Assembly: GCA_026004775.1 (NCBI GenBank)
Contig: BPJU01000024.1
Coordinates: 1-64,000 of the forward strand
DNA from: Pirellulaceae bacterium
GTDB lineage: Bacteria > Planctomycetota > Planctomycetia > Pirellulales > Pirellulaceae
DNA length: 64,000 nt
Direction of reading: 5' to 3'
Part shown: one piece after another, positions 50,870 through 59,820 of the stretch
How positions within the stretch are numbered: the stretch's first letter is position 1
Layout of the letters: each line of letters begins with the position of its first letter
The notes under the pieces: model-generated
The model's input: the letters and a program-made list of their open reading frames with translations, nothing else
What the model was told of the DNA's origin: nothing
Database searches by the model: none
Program-made: the position numbers and the translations under genes

Positions 50870-53272
50870 TTAACGGATCACCAGGTCCAAGCGATATTCA
50901 GGCACCGTCGGGAAGTCACGGCTAAGTTTTTCAGTTAGATCCCATGCCTTCCGGTAAGCCGCCTCGGCTTCCCGGTGTCGGCCGGCGTGGGAGAGTAAAT
51001 ACGCCAGGTTGTTGTACGTCAGAGACAGCGCGCCGCGGTATGCGGGCTCACGCGGATCGTCGCGGACAAGTGCCTCTTGGATGGCGAGGGCTTCCCGGTA
51101 CTCCGCCTCGGACTCCTTAACCCGGTTGTAATCCTGAAACAGCATTCCCAGGACGTTATGGGTCATAGCCAGTTCCTGCCGGTACTGAGGTTCCGCGGGA
51201 AATGCTGCGGCCAGTTTCTTTCGTAGGACCAAGGCCTGTTGATAGGCCGCCTCTGCCTCGTGGAGGCGGCGGCCTTCGTGGAGCAGATTGCCCAGGTTGT
51301 AGGAGCTTCCGGCCAACGCTTGCCGGTATTGAGCAGCGTCAGGAAAGTCGGCAAGGAGTTTTTCGCCAACGGCCACTGCCTGCCGGAAGGCAGCCTCCGC
51401 TTCCTGGGGCCGTCCGGTTTGGCTAAACTCGTTGCCCAGGTTGTTATAGCTCAGGGCCAACTCCAAACGGTACTCGGGAACGCCAGCGAACTCCGCGGCC
51501 AGCTTTTCGAAGATTTGGCGCGCCTGATCGTGGTTGCTGATGGCTTGTTGGTGCTCGCCCAGTTCACTATGTAGAAGCCCAAGATACCGGTGCGCTTTGC
51601 CTCGCTCGGACTCAAGATGTGGGTCGTCTGATCGCTCTTGGACGAACGCCTGGTAAAACGGCAGCGCAGCCAGCAGCAGTTGTTTTCGCAGATCGTGAAA
51701 GTCGGCCTGCTTGAGCAACCGGTTTTCCGTGACCCGAACGAGATAGTTTTCGACGGCCTTTCGGGCGCGCGTGGCGTTGCGGTCAGCCCGGTCGCGCTCG
51801 CGGATGGCCTGCTGCTCGGAGGCCACCGCACGCCGGCGCTCTTCGTTGGCAGCCCGCTCGTTGCGTTCGGCCCGTTTCCACTGAACTGCGCTGAAAGCCG
51901 CAAGACATGCCATCAGAACCGCGGCCGCCACAGCACCGGCAGCCACGCGGCGCAGGATGCGAGCACGGTGCGCTCGGATTTCCGCCTGCCTGGCTCGCTC
52001 TTCGGCGGCCTGGCGAATGCGGGCCACCTCGTCCGCCACGGCAGAGCCATCGGCCGGGCGATCCTCCTGGCGGACCGCCAGACACCGCTTGCACAATGCC
52101 ACCAGGTCAGGTTCCGCTCCGCACTGGTCCAGCCGAGCAAACGCCTGTTGCAGTTCGGCACGCACTGCCTTCGGCCAGACCTCCGTGGCGTCGGTGCCCT
52201 CGTAGGGTGGCCGGCCAGTCAGAATCCGGCAAAGGACCGCGCCCAGCCCGAACACGTCGCTGCGGGCATCCAGCTTGTGGAGCTCGCCGGCCGCTTGCTC
52301 GGGCGACATGTACGACGGCGTGCCCAACACCGAGCCGGTTCGGGTGGTCGAATCGCCCCGCAGCGGAGTCTCGACGGCCGTGGCAGGGGCCGCCGTCACC
52401 GCCGGCGCTGGTTCCGGCTCTTGCGCAGGCTGCCCAACGACGCCGCCTAACACCTTGGCCAGGCCCCAGTCCATTACCTGCACCTCGCCGTGTCCGCCTA
52501 CCATGACGTTGCTCGGCTTCAGATCGCGGTGGATCACCCCGTGCGCGTGGGCGTAACCGACGGCGTGGCAGAGCTGCTCGAAGATGGCGACGAACCTCCC
52601 CAGTTCATGCGGCTCCAACTGCCCCTCGGCCGAGCGGCCCCAGGCCTGCTGGAGCAATTCGGCCAGCGTCCGGCCCTGGACCAGCTTCATGGCCAGAAAC
52701 GGCCGGCCGTCGGGCAACTCGCCCAGCTCGTGCACCGGTGGAATGCCCGGATGCTGTAGCTGGCCCGTGATGCGGGCCTCCGCCAGAAACCGGCTTAATG
52801 CTGCTTCCTGATCGCGATAAGACTCTTGAACCGTCTTGACCGCCACGTCGCGGCCCAGCCGCAGGTCCCAAGCGCGATAAACAATGCCCATGCCGCCCCG
52901 GCCGATCTCCTCCCGCAACTCGTAATCGCCGACGCAGCGAATGCGCGTGCCGGCCCGAGCACACACTCGCGGGTCAGCGTCCATCGGCCCGGGGGATGCC
53001 TCCGCGGTTGGCGGCAGATCAATCGTCGTCTCCAGCGCCGGACCCAACGGCCGGCTTGCTGCCGGGTGAGCGGCCCCTGCGTCACCTTCGGCTATCACGC
53101 CTTCACCGGATGGGCGCGGCTGGGAACCGCCGGAGCCTGCCTTCAGCTCCAAAAGCTTTTCGATGCGCCGCCGCAGCTCCGTGTCCTTGCCGCATGTAAA
53201 ATCCAGATACGCTTCGCGTTCCGCCAGATCGGCCTTCTCCAGCGCCCGTTGGAGAATCTCTTGCTCATTCAT
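50870..53272 (-). CDS. Ser/Thr protein kinase with TPR repeats, truncated by in-frame TAA
   Basis: The protein is 800 residues from the ATG at 53272 ([20 protein letters not shown]), chosen because a purine-rich AGGGAGGGGG precedes it. The kinase domain covers about 116-415: Gly loop G124-x-G-G-M-G129 ([12 protein letters not shown]), Lys146 (VAVK), HRD at 248-250 with LKPSN, DWG instead of DFG at 268-270 (usual in this family), SPEQ at 323-326. One membrane segment lies at about 442-462 ([18 protein letters not shown]), then a charged coiled stretch and at least six TPR repeats. The kinase is thus cytoplasmic with a periplasmic TPR part. The frame ends VIR-TAA in the middle of a TPR helix, and the repeat array continues in the same frame beyond it. 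All catalytic residues are intact, so a shorter active kinase remains possible. Confidence 0.88.
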   Translation of the reverse strand: MNEQEILQRALEKADLAEREAYLDFTCGKDTELRRRIEKLLELKAGSGGSQPRPSGEGVIAEGDAGAAHPAASRPLGPALETTIDLPPTAEASPGPMDADPRVCARAGTRIRCVGDYELREEIGRGGMGIVYRAWDLRLGRDVAVKTVQESYRDQEAALSRFLAEARITGQLQHPGIPPVHELGELPDGRPFLAMKLVQGRTLAELLQQAWGRSAEGQLEPHELGRFVAIFEQLCHAVGYAHAHGVIHRDLKPSNVMVGGHGEVQVMDWGLAKVLGGVVGQPAQEPEPAPAVTAAPATAVETPLRGDSTTRTGSVLGTPSYMSPEQAAGELHKLDARSDVFGLGAVLCRILTGRPPYEGTDATEVWPKAVRAELQQAFARLDQCGAEPDLVALCKRCLAVRQEDRPADGSAVADEVARIRQAAEERARQAEIRAHRARILRRVAAGAVAAAVLMACLAAFSAVQWKRAERNERAANEERRRAVASEQQAIRERDRADRNATRARKAVENYLVRVTENRLLKQADFHDLRKQLLLAALPFYQAFVQERSDDPHLESERGKAHRYLGLLHSELGEHQQAISNHDQARQIFEKLAAEFAGVPEYRLELALSYNNLGNEFSQTGRPQEAEAAFRQAVAVGEKLLADFPDAAQYRQALAGSSYNLGNLLHEGRRLHEAEAAYQQALVLRKKLAAAFPAEPQYRQELAMTHNVLGMLFQDYNRVKESEAEYREALAIQEALVRDDPREPAYRGALSLTYNNLAYLLSHAGRHREAEAAYRKAWDLTEKLSRDFPTVPEYRLDLVIR

Positions 53273-53577
53273 GGCACCGCCCCCCCCTCCCTTTTTACGG
53301 CTCGGACGGTGCCACCGCAAGCAAATAGGGTGGTCCGGCGCGGGCGCGAACGAGCCCCGCCGCCGTGCACGCCCAGGTCACTCCGGCCCACTTCGCCAGA
53401 CACGACGTACACCACATTCGGCCGCTCGTCAGCGCGTGTCCCAGGAGGCTGCTGGCTTCGCAAGCCGAACCCGTGGAACCGCTCCGCCGGCTGCCGCCAG
53501 AGCTATCCCGACGAATCCCGCAGTAGTGGTCGAAATCTGCGAACCTGTCGAAAGTCCTCGGACGAACACGGCAAGTT
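53273..53577. other. 305-base region between the kinase and DUF1501 genes
   Basis: Short overlapping frames only; none is recognisable. Both neighbours are on the minus strand, so the kinase promoter is expected here. Confidence 0.5.
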
Positions 53578-55035
53578 TCAGGTGAGAATCGGGGACAGGA
53601 TGCGAGCCGGGCGGCCAGCCGTGATTGCTTGAGGCTGCCCATTGACCGGAAAGACCAGCCGCTGGTGGTCAATGCCCAACAGGTGCAACACCGTGGCCTG
53701 AAAGTCATTCGGAGTCACCACGTCCACCACCGCTCGATGCCCAAATTCGTCGGTCTCTCCGTACGTAATCCCGCCCCTAATCCCACCTCCAGCTAGCCAC
53801 ACACTAAAACCCTGGCCATTGTGGTCTCGCCCGCACTTGGCGGGATCCCCGTGGTTTTCGACTACCGGCAAGCGGCCGATCTCTCCACCCCAGTGCACCA
53901 ACGTTGTATCCAATAGACCTCGTTGCTTAAGATCCTTCACGAGCGCGGCAACCGGTTGATCGGTGCGCCGACATATGGCCGGTAGACTGTTGCGGATGTC
54001 ATGGTGGTTGTCCCACGGCTGGCCACTGTGGAAGATCTGCACGAACCGGACGCCTCGCTCAACAAGCCGCCGGGCAATCAAACAGCGCGTACCGTATTCA
54101 CGAGTCTCGGGATTGTCCAATCCATACAGGCGGTGTGTCGCCTCGGTTTCCTGCTGGATGTCTAAAGCTTCCCGCGCTCGGACTTGCATAGCGGCTGCCA
54201 GTTCAAAACTGGCGATACGAGCTTCCAGCTCTGCTTCACCCGGGTGCTGCTCCAAGTAGTGATCATAAAGATCGCGCAACAAGGCCAGGTTCCGGCCCTG
54301 CACCTCGCCCCGCAAATGAGCCGGCGGATCGAGGTTGAAAATGCGCGGCTCCTTCGCGCGAACGACGGTGCCTTGAAACATAGCCGGCAGAAAGCCACAC
54401 GACCAGTTGGAAGCTCCGTCCACCGGATGGCCTCCCGGATCCGACAACACCACATACGCCGGCAACTCATCCGTTTCTGCCCCCAAAGCATAGACGACCC
54501 ACGCCCCCAGAGTCGGGCGCCCCAGGACTCCTGGAATCCCGCCGTGGAAGTAGCGAATCGAAACCTCGTGTCCGTTGGCTCCGGTGTGCATCGACCGAAT
54601 CACACAAATGTCGTCCACCACTTGGGACAAATGCGGCAAGAGTTCCGACACTTGCGTCCCGCATTCACCTCGGGGCGCAAACTTCCACGGCGAACCGAAC
54701 AACCGCTTGCTGGCACGATTGATGAAACTATACGTGATCTCTCCCGGATATTCCGTGCCGTCGCGTTTGGAAAGCTCCGGCTTCGGATCCAGCAGGTCCA
54801 CATGGGACGGGCCGCCGTGCTGGAAGAGCGATATGACGGCATTGGCTCGCGGGGCAAACTGCGGCGGCCGAGCCTTCAGGTCGCGATGCACCTGCAGGTT
54901 GACCACGGCGGGCGGCACAGCGCGGGCTTCTTCTCGAGAAAGTAGCCACGCCAAAGCTATCCCACCCACTCCAAATGCTCCTTCGGCCAACAACTGCCGC
55001 CGAGTCAACAGCCTATTTGCCGCACTCCGAATCAC
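53578..55035 (-). CDS. DUF1501 family protein with Tat signal
   Basis: The protein is 485 residues. The start is the GTG at 55035, because AAGGAG lies 7 bases upstream, whereas the earlier GTG at 55080 has no site. The N terminus MIRSAANRLLTRRQLLAEG carries twin arginines, then a hydrophobic run (GVGGIALAWLLS), a Tat export signal. DUF1501 signatures follow: VISLFQHGGPSHVDLLDPKP, HPVDGASNWSCGFLPAMFQG, RFVQIFHSGQPWDNHHDI, WGGEIGRLPVVENHGD, GRDHNGQGFSVWLAGGG. DUF1501 proteins are sulfatase-like alkaline-phosphatase-superfamily relatives that are expanded in Planctomycetota and nearly always accompany a DUF1549/DUF1553 cytochrome gene, found here 108 bases upstream. The biochemical role is unknown. 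Confidence 0.93.
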   Translation of the reverse strand: MIRSAANRLLTRRQLLAEGAFGVGGIALAWLLSREEARAVPPAVVNLQVHRDLKARPPQFAPRANAVISLFQHGGPSHVDLLDPKPELSKRDGTEYPGEITYSFINRASKRLFGSPWKFAPRGECGTQVSELLPHLSQVVDDICVIRSMHTGANGHEVSIRYFHGGIPGVLGRPTLGAWVVYALGAETDELPAYVVLSDPGGHPVDGASNWSCGFLPAMFQGTVVRAKEPRIFNLDPPAHLRGEVQGRNLALLRDLYDHYLEQHPGEAELEARIASFELAAAMQVRAREALDIQQETEATHRLYGLDNPETREYGTRCLIARRLVERGVRFVQIFHSGQPWDNHHDIRNSLPAICRRTDQPVAALVKDLKQRGLLDTTLVHWGGEIGRLPVVENHGDPAKCGRDHNGQGFSVWLAGGGIRGGITYGETDEFGHRAVVDVVTPNDFQATVLHLLGIDHQRLVFPVNGQPQAITAGRPARILSPILT

Positions 55036-55042
55036 CTGTCTT

Positions 55043-55048
55043 CTCCTT
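55043..55048 (-). promoter_or_regulatory. ribosome-binding site deciding the DUF1501 start
   Basis: AAGGAG on the minus strand, 7 bases before the GTG at 55035, favours that start over the GTG at 55080. Confidence 0.7.
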
Positions 55049-55143
55049 TTTCGCCCGCCCCCAAACGAAGCGAACCCCACACCGTGAACTTACACTCGGT
55101 TAAAGGCCGGCCACCCATCTATTATCACACTAATCTAACACGC

Positions 55144-57774
55144 TCAGTCCACATACAAAAACTCCGGCAGTGATAATAATACTTGACACACATTTGTAAG
55201 GATCTGTGTTTCGGCGGATATTTGATCGGGAAGCGGAGCACCTCCGTTGTCATACAATTGTTGCTGTTCTTTCAAAAAATCTGATAGTATTTTTTTCTCG
55301 CGCTGGTCCGGGCGCCTTGCCAATGCCAATTCCCACGCCCGCACTGCCCGACGATATAAGAATTCATTGTCATTTCCATCGGCAGGAATTTCGCGCTCAA
55401 CCCGTAGTGCCAGCCGCCGTGCCTGCTCAAGCACGAACTGATCGTTCAGCAGAGCCAGGGCTTGCATGGGGGAAGTCGAGTACTCGCGTTTCGGGCAGTT
55501 GACTTCCATGCCCGGGGCGTCGAACGTTTGTAGGAACGCCACAGGTCTGGAGCGGCGCACCTGGAGATAGATCGTGCGCCGGCGTTCGTTGGCCGGTACG
55601 ATTACCTTCCCGGTCTCGTCTTCTGCCACCTCCGCCGGTGGGCCATACATTTGCGGCGCCAGCGTTCCGGAAACGAACAACATCCGATCGCGGATCCATT
55701 CGGCCTCAAGCCGCCAGATCGGTTTTCGGGAATAGTAACGATTGTCCGGATCAAGCCGTAAAGCGTCCGGGTGTTGCGAGGCCTGGCGGTACACGGTGCT
55801 CAGCAGAATCAACCGGTGCAGTCGTTTGAGCGACCACTCCGCTTCGGTTCCGAACCAGTGGGCCAGCCAATCGAGCAGGGCAGGGTGGGTCGGCGGGCTT
55901 CCCAACCGCCCAAAGTCGTCGGGTGTTGCCACCAGACCTCGGCCAAAATGATGCATCCACACGCGATTGACGATGACGCGCGCCGTGAGCGGATTGTCCA
56001 GCCGGCAAATCCTCCGGGCCAGCTCCAGGCGGCGTCCACTGGTGGGCAATTGCGGATCATCCAGCGGAATCACCGCATCAGCCGCGTCGGGACACAGCAC
56101 TTGGAGAAACCCGGGAGCGATCTCTTCTTGCGGCTGGCGATAGTCACCACGATGCAGGCGGCGAGTTACCGGCAGGTGTCCCGGCGACTCGACCAGCGCT
56201 CGCACAAACATCTCCGCCGGCTTTTTCGCTCGAATTTCCGCCACTTTTGCGTCGTATTTTTTCAGCTCATCGGCAGCAGCCTGATTGTACTGATAGAGCA
56301 CTCCGGGCGTAATGTTCAAATTGGGGTGGCTCGCCAAGAGCTGTTTCTGCTCGTCGGATCGCTTGTCGGCCGGCGTCGTTACCGCTTCCCGTAACATACC
56401 CCGCAATGGCTCGTCGTATTTTGCCAGCTCCTTTTCCAAGGCTTCGGTCAGGAATTGATCAAGCTTCTGCTGCTTTTCCTGCAAGACCGCCTGAGCTTCG
56501 TCTTCGATCCGCTGGGCTTCTCGCCGGTCGGCTTCGGTATAAAGGGAAACGAGTCGCTCGGAGGGACGGCGCCACGCTTGCGGATCCAAAGCCGGAGCAA
56601 ACACCGCGGCCAATCCGTAATAGTCGGACTGCGGTATTGGATCGTATCGGTGGTCATGACACTGAGCACAGTGCAACGTCACGCCCAATAAGGAACTTCC
56701 TACGATGCGCAGGGTGTCGGCCAGAGCCTGATAGCGGTTTTCGGGCGAATCATCGGAAGCTGTGGCATCCGGAGCCATCCGCAAGAACCCGGTAGCCGAC
56801 AGCAGCTCAATCTGCCTGTCGGTCCATTCTCCGACTTTCGCACCGGCCAGTTCATCACCAGCCAGTTGTTCTGCAACGAACTGATCGAAAGGTTTGTCTT
56901 CGTTCAAGGACCGAATCACGTAGTCGCGGTAGCGATAGGCCCACGGCCTCGGCGCATCCGCAGCACCGCCTTCGGAGTCCGCATAGCCGGCCACGTCCAG
57001 CCAGTGCCGTCCCCACCGCTCGCCATAGTGAGGCGACGCCAGCAGCCGATCGACCAGACGTTCATAAGCGTCCGGCGAGGAATCCCGCAAAAACTCTTCC
57101 ACCTGCTCATAGGTCGGAGGAAGTCCGAGCAGATCCAGATAGACACGGCGGACCAACACCTGTTTATCCGCGTCCGGAGCAAAGCTGAGTCCTTCCGGCA
57201 TGTCGGCCAACAGAAACGCATCGATCGGGGTGCGGATCCGATCGCCGTGCATGGGAGGAAGAGGCACCGGCGGCCGCCGGATCGGGCGAAAGCTCCAAAA
57301 ATCACGGTCTTCCGGAGCAATCCCGATTCCCGGGGGAAGTTCCTCCGGCTCCGGGCGCGCCGTCGGCGCTCCTGCTCGAATCCATTGCTCGAGAATCTGT
57401 TGCTCGCCGGCCGTTACCTTATGATTGCCCGGAGGCATCTCCCCGTCGCGGATCCGGCGCAAGAGCAAGCTCTGATCCGGATCACCAGGCACCAACGCCG
57501 GCCCTGATTCGCCGCCGCGAATGGCCCAGCGTACCAGGCGCAAGTCCAATCCTCCCTTCGGTTCGGCTGTCGCTCCATGACAGTCCCAACAGTAAGCTCG
57601 CAGGATCGGGCGAATTTGGCGCTCAAACGTCAACGGCTCCGCTTCGGCCAGCTCGCCAGCCCACCCAGCTACCGACCCGATCGCCAGCAACCCGGCACTG
57701 AGAGCCAGTCCCACAAGAAAAGGTTCTCTCACACGTAATGGGCGCCAAACGCGTTGCAAGGCGAGTTTCATCAT
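55144..57774 (-). CDS. planctomycete cytochrome c-type protein (PSCyt1-DUF1549-DUF1553)
   Basis: The 876-residue protein has a signal peptide (FLVGLALSAGLLAIGSVAGW). The PSCyt1 domain (about 45-145) has a haem-binding motif CWDCHG (C62, C65, H66) and EMPPGNHKVTAGE, a typical Met-containing segment. DUF1549 (about 175-390) contains RRVYLDLLGLPPTYEQVEEF, HYGERWGRHWLDVAGYADSE and a second CxxCH, CAQCHD (C369, C372, H373). A coiled linker (about 410-520) precedes DUF1553 (about 555-830: ARVIVNRVWMHHFGRGLVAT, SLKRLHRLILLSTVYRQAS, FDAPGMEVNCPKREYSTSPM). This three-part arrangement is essentially restricted to Planctomycetota and related phyla. Periplasmic electron transfer is suggested; the substrate is unknown. 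It lies upstream of the DUF1501 gene on the same strand and is probably co-transcribed with it. Confidence 0.94.
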   Translation of the reverse strand: MMKLALQRVWRPLRVREPFLVGLALSAGLLAIGSVAGWAGELAEAEPLTFERQIRPILRAYCWDCHGATAEPKGGLDLRLVRWAIRGGESGPALVPGDPDQSLLLRRIRDGEMPPGNHKVTAGEQQILEQWIRAGAPTARPEPEELPPGIGIAPEDRDFWSFRPIRRPPVPLPPMHGDRIRTPIDAFLLADMPEGLSFAPDADKQVLVRRVYLDLLGLPPTYEQVEEFLRDSSPDAYERLVDRLLASPHYGERWGRHWLDVAGYADSEGGAADAPRPWAYRYRDYVIRSLNEDKPFDQFVAEQLAGDELAGAKVGEWTDRQIELLSATGFLRMAPDATASDDSPENRYQALADTLRIVGSSLLGVTLHCAQCHDHRYDPIPQSDYYGLAAVFAPALDPQAWRRPSERLVSLYTEADRREAQRIEDEAQAVLQEKQQKLDQFLTEALEKELAKYDEPLRGMLREAVTTPADKRSDEQKQLLASHPNLNITPGVLYQYNQAAADELKKYDAKVAEIRAKKPAEMFVRALVESPGHLPVTRRLHRGDYRQPQEEIAPGFLQVLCPDAADAVIPLDDPQLPTSGRRLELARRICRLDNPLTARVIVNRVWMHHFGRGLVATPDDFGRLGSPPTHPALLDWLAHWFGTEAEWSLKRLHRLILLSTVYRQASQHPDALRLDPDNRYYSRKPIWRLEAEWIRDRMLFVSGTLAPQMYGPPAEVAEDETGKVIVPANERRRTIYLQVRRSRPVAFLQTFDAPGMEVNCPKREYSTSPMQALALLNDQFVLEQARRLALRVEREIPADGNDNEFLYRRAVRAWELALARRPDQREKKILSDFLKEQQQLYDNGGAPLPDQISAETQILTNVCQVLLSLPEFLYVD

Positions 57775-58101
57775 GGCGGGATCTCAAAATCGGGCAGGAT
57801 CATTTGCGTCCGGTTCGGCGGTAAACCTGCCGCGCGGAGCCGGCCCCGGGCAAGTATCGACACGCAGTTTAACATAAACACGCGTTGATGTCACGCACAA
57901 CCCGACGAGCCTGTCACGCAAGAAAGAGCGGAGCGGGATTTTTGGGAATTGGGAGAGTCAGGACTTTTGTTTGACAATTACCCGAGAATGGGTAAAATTC
58001 GCTGCTGATGGTGGTAACTGATCAGGGAGTGGCTGGGAAAAAGCGTGGCAGAAATCCACCACATTCCCGAGTTATAAGCGCCGAAGGACGGTAAGTGGCA
58101 C
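57775..58101. other. divergent intergenic region
   Basis: About 330 bases between the minus-strand cytochrome gene and the plus-strand thioredoxin-like gene. Promoters for both directions should lie here. Near the right end (58,021-58,074) a short in-frame stretch reads IREWLGKSVAEIHHIPEL before a TAA and may be former coding sequence of the next gene. Confidence 0.5.
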
Positions 58102-58398
58102 GTGTTGCTATATCGCGAGAATTGTCCCCGCTGTCAAGAAGCACGAGCTGAGCTGCTTGCCGATAAGAAACGATTGCAGGCAGCGGGTTATCAAATCGCG
58201 TGGCTCTCCGTGCCAGACGGATCGTTCGAGGTATCACCCGGCCATGACTTTGCGCATCAGCCGGCGTCAATTCGGCTCATTCAACTTTCTCGAAGCCGAA
58301 CATGGATCGTGAGCACGCCGGTTCACCTGGTAATTGACAACGGAGTTGTCGCGAATGTATCGGACGGTTGGGAGCGACGGTATTACGAGATGCCTTAG
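58102..58398 (+). CDS. small thioredoxin-like protein, possibly N-terminally truncated
   Basis: The 98-residue frame starts at a GTG (58102). C8-P-R-C11 in LLYRENCPRCQEAR is a thioredoxin-type CxxC at the right place, and STPVHLVIDNGVV looks like the cis-Pro strand of the fold. The open frame reaches back to a TAA at 58075 and includes APKDGKWHV, a normal first strand of the fold, so the GTG start may be too late and no ribosome-binding site marks it. No signal peptide or membrane anchor is seen. The DUF1573 gene follows 32 bases later, and related operons often carry a redox protein there. It could be a real short redox protein or the tail of a longer gene cut by a stop. Confidence 0.6.
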   Translation: MLLYRENCPRCQEARAELLADKKRLQAAGYQIAWLSVPDGSFEVSPGHDFAHQPASIRLIQLSRSRTWIVSTPVHLVIDNGVVANVSDGWERRYYEMP

Positions 58399-58419
58399 TT
58401 GGAGCCATGCGCACCGAAA

Positions 58420-58425
58420 AGGGGG
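58420..58425 (+). promoter_or_regulatory. ribosome-binding site for the DUF1573 gene
   Basis: AGGGGG lies 5 bases before the ATG at 58431 and favours it over the ATG at 58407. Confidence 0.6.
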
Positions 58426-58430
58426 CAAGT

Positions 58431-59180
58431 ATGATACGGCCTGGCTTCCTATCTTCTGCGTTTCGCGTGGCATGGCCGTGGATAGGTGGCATAGCGTGTT
58501 TAGCCGTTTCGGTTTGGATGGTTTATGCCGCTGGCCGTCCTAAAGATACATTGCAGTTCGTCGCCGACAGATTTCGGCATGACTTTGGTGACATTCGGCA
58601 AGCGGAGGTTGTTAAAACGGAATTCGTCCTGACAAATCGAGACCGGGAGCCGATTGAGCTCGTTACGGTGCAAAGCTCCTGCGGCTGTACTGCCGCATTA
58701 CCGAGCGACAAGGTGTTACAGCCAGGACACTCGACGCGCCTTACCGTGCAGATGTCTACCGGTACAGCGCGTGGGGAGCAACTGTCGACGGTGCAGATCG
58801 TCTACCGCGGAGTAAAGTCCGGGCGTCAGGAATACTTGCCGCTACAGGTGTCCGCACATGTTAAACCGGAATTCCACTACGCTCCGAGTGCCATCGTGTT
58901 ACCAGTCGGACGTCCCAATCGGTTTGTAGTAAACTTCTGGCCGGGTGAACAACCAGACTTTCAAATTACCGGTGCCCGTACTACGACACCCGAGTTGTTC
59001 GTGACGTGGGCACCACCGTTGTCTGGAGGCACCGTGTGGGCGCTCCAGGTGCAGTATCAGCCGGAAGCCAGTACGGCCGCCAAGGATCGGGCTGAGGTGA
59101 TCGTCACCACCAATTCGAAACGGCGTCCGCAATGTTCGATACCTGTAACTTTTGTGGGTTCGGAGTCACCTGGGCAGTAG
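58431..59180 (+). CDS. DUF1573 domain protein, membrane-anchored
   Basis: The protein is 249 residues. The start at 58431 is chosen because of the AGGGGG 5 bases upstream. One N-terminal hydrophobic segment (WPWIGGIACLAVSVWMVYAA, about 14-33) is a signal-anchor. A DUF1573 domain follows: HDFGDIRQAEVVKTEFVLTN, then the conserved SSCGCTAALP, PGHSTRLTVQM and a final strand region. DUF1573 is an Ig-like domain of unknown function common in Planctomycetota and Bacteroidota; the SCGCT motif is its hallmark. The region after about residue 140 looks like a second, diverged Ig-like domain. It sits in a tight plus-strand run with a thioredoxin-like frame before it and a Cys-rich protein 29 bases after it. 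Confidence 0.87.
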   Translation: MIRPGFLSSAFRVAWPWIGGIACLAVSVWMVYAAGRPKDTLQFVADRFRHDFGDIRQAEVVKTEFVLTNRDREPIELVTVQSSCGCTAALPSDKVLQPGHSTRLTVQMSTGTARGEQLSTVQIVYRGVKSGRQEYLPLQVSAHVKPEFHYAPSAIVLPVGRPNRFVVNFWPGEQPDFQITGARTTTPELFVTWAPPLSGGTVWALQVQYQPEASTAAKDRAEVIVTTNSKRRPQCSIPVTFVGSESPGQ

Positions 59181-59195
59181 TCGGCGAGCCTTCTT

Positions 59196-59201
59196 GAGGA
59201 G
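59196..59201 (+). promoter_or_regulatory. ribosome-binding site for the Cys-rich protein
   Basis: GAGGAG lies 8 bases before the ATG at 59210, a strong site for this organism. Confidence 0.65.
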
Positions 59202-59209
59202 CTCTTACC

Positions 59210-59680
59210 ATGAAGAACCGCCATCTTGTGCTTTGGGGTTCGATCGCGTCCGGTATGTTAGCATTGCTGGCTGTCAGTTCCGTAATACTAGCTGACCATG
59301 AACGTCGCGACTGTATTACCAAATCACTCGACTGTAACGAGCAGCGGCCGGATCCGGATCCACCGTTGTGTTTTGATCCGTTTGCACCATGCGAGGGGCT
59401 TCACCAAAGCGTCTGTCATTTGTCTATACCAACCTGCACTGATCCCACGGGACAGTATCCGGCGCTCGTTCCGCGTACATGCGTGGACTGCGATCCAGTT
59501 GAGCGGCAAGCCGGCGGCCCCTGTAATTGTCGCCACTGCCAGAATGATCCAGCGCCCCAAATGTGTTATGAAATACGTCCGTGCTACTGGATCGAAGGTA
59601 TGGGCTGCCAGGCCCTTGATGATATTATTTGTGAGAGATACTACACCTTTCAAAAGATAGCCCCAGCTTGCATGAAATGA
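59210..59680 (+). CDS. secreted cysteine-rich protein of unknown function
   Basis: The 156-residue protein has a clear signal peptide (MKNRHLVLWGSIASGML, then ALLAVSSVILA). The mature part of about 127 residues holds 16 cysteines, mostly spaced singly (RDCITKSLDC, PLCFDPFAPC, CVDCDP, GPCNCRHCQ, MCYEIRPCYW). No known family was recognised. An even number of Cys in an exported protein suggests several disulfides, and the nearby thioredoxin-like and DUF1573 genes may serve it; this is inference. CNCRHC also could bind metal. It has a strong ribosome-binding site and is 29 bases from the DUF1573 stop, consistent with an operon. Confidence 0.75.
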   Translation: MKNRHLVLWGSIASGMLALLAVSSVILADHERRDCITKSLDCNEQRPDPDPPLCFDPFAPCEGLHQSVCHLSIPTCTDPTGQYPALVPRTCVDCDPVERQAGGPCNCRHCQNDPAPQMCYEIRPCYWIEGMGCQALDDIICERYYTFQKIAPACMK

Positions 59681-59820
59681 ATGCCACGCCGATCCCAACT
59701 GGATCCACCATAGAGCACGAATGCTGTATCACATTCCGTTGGCGAACATTGCAGATGGCAAGTGAAGAGTGAGCGTTTACGATGTAGAAGCGAATTACCT
59801 TGCTGAGCGGAGTAGAAAAC

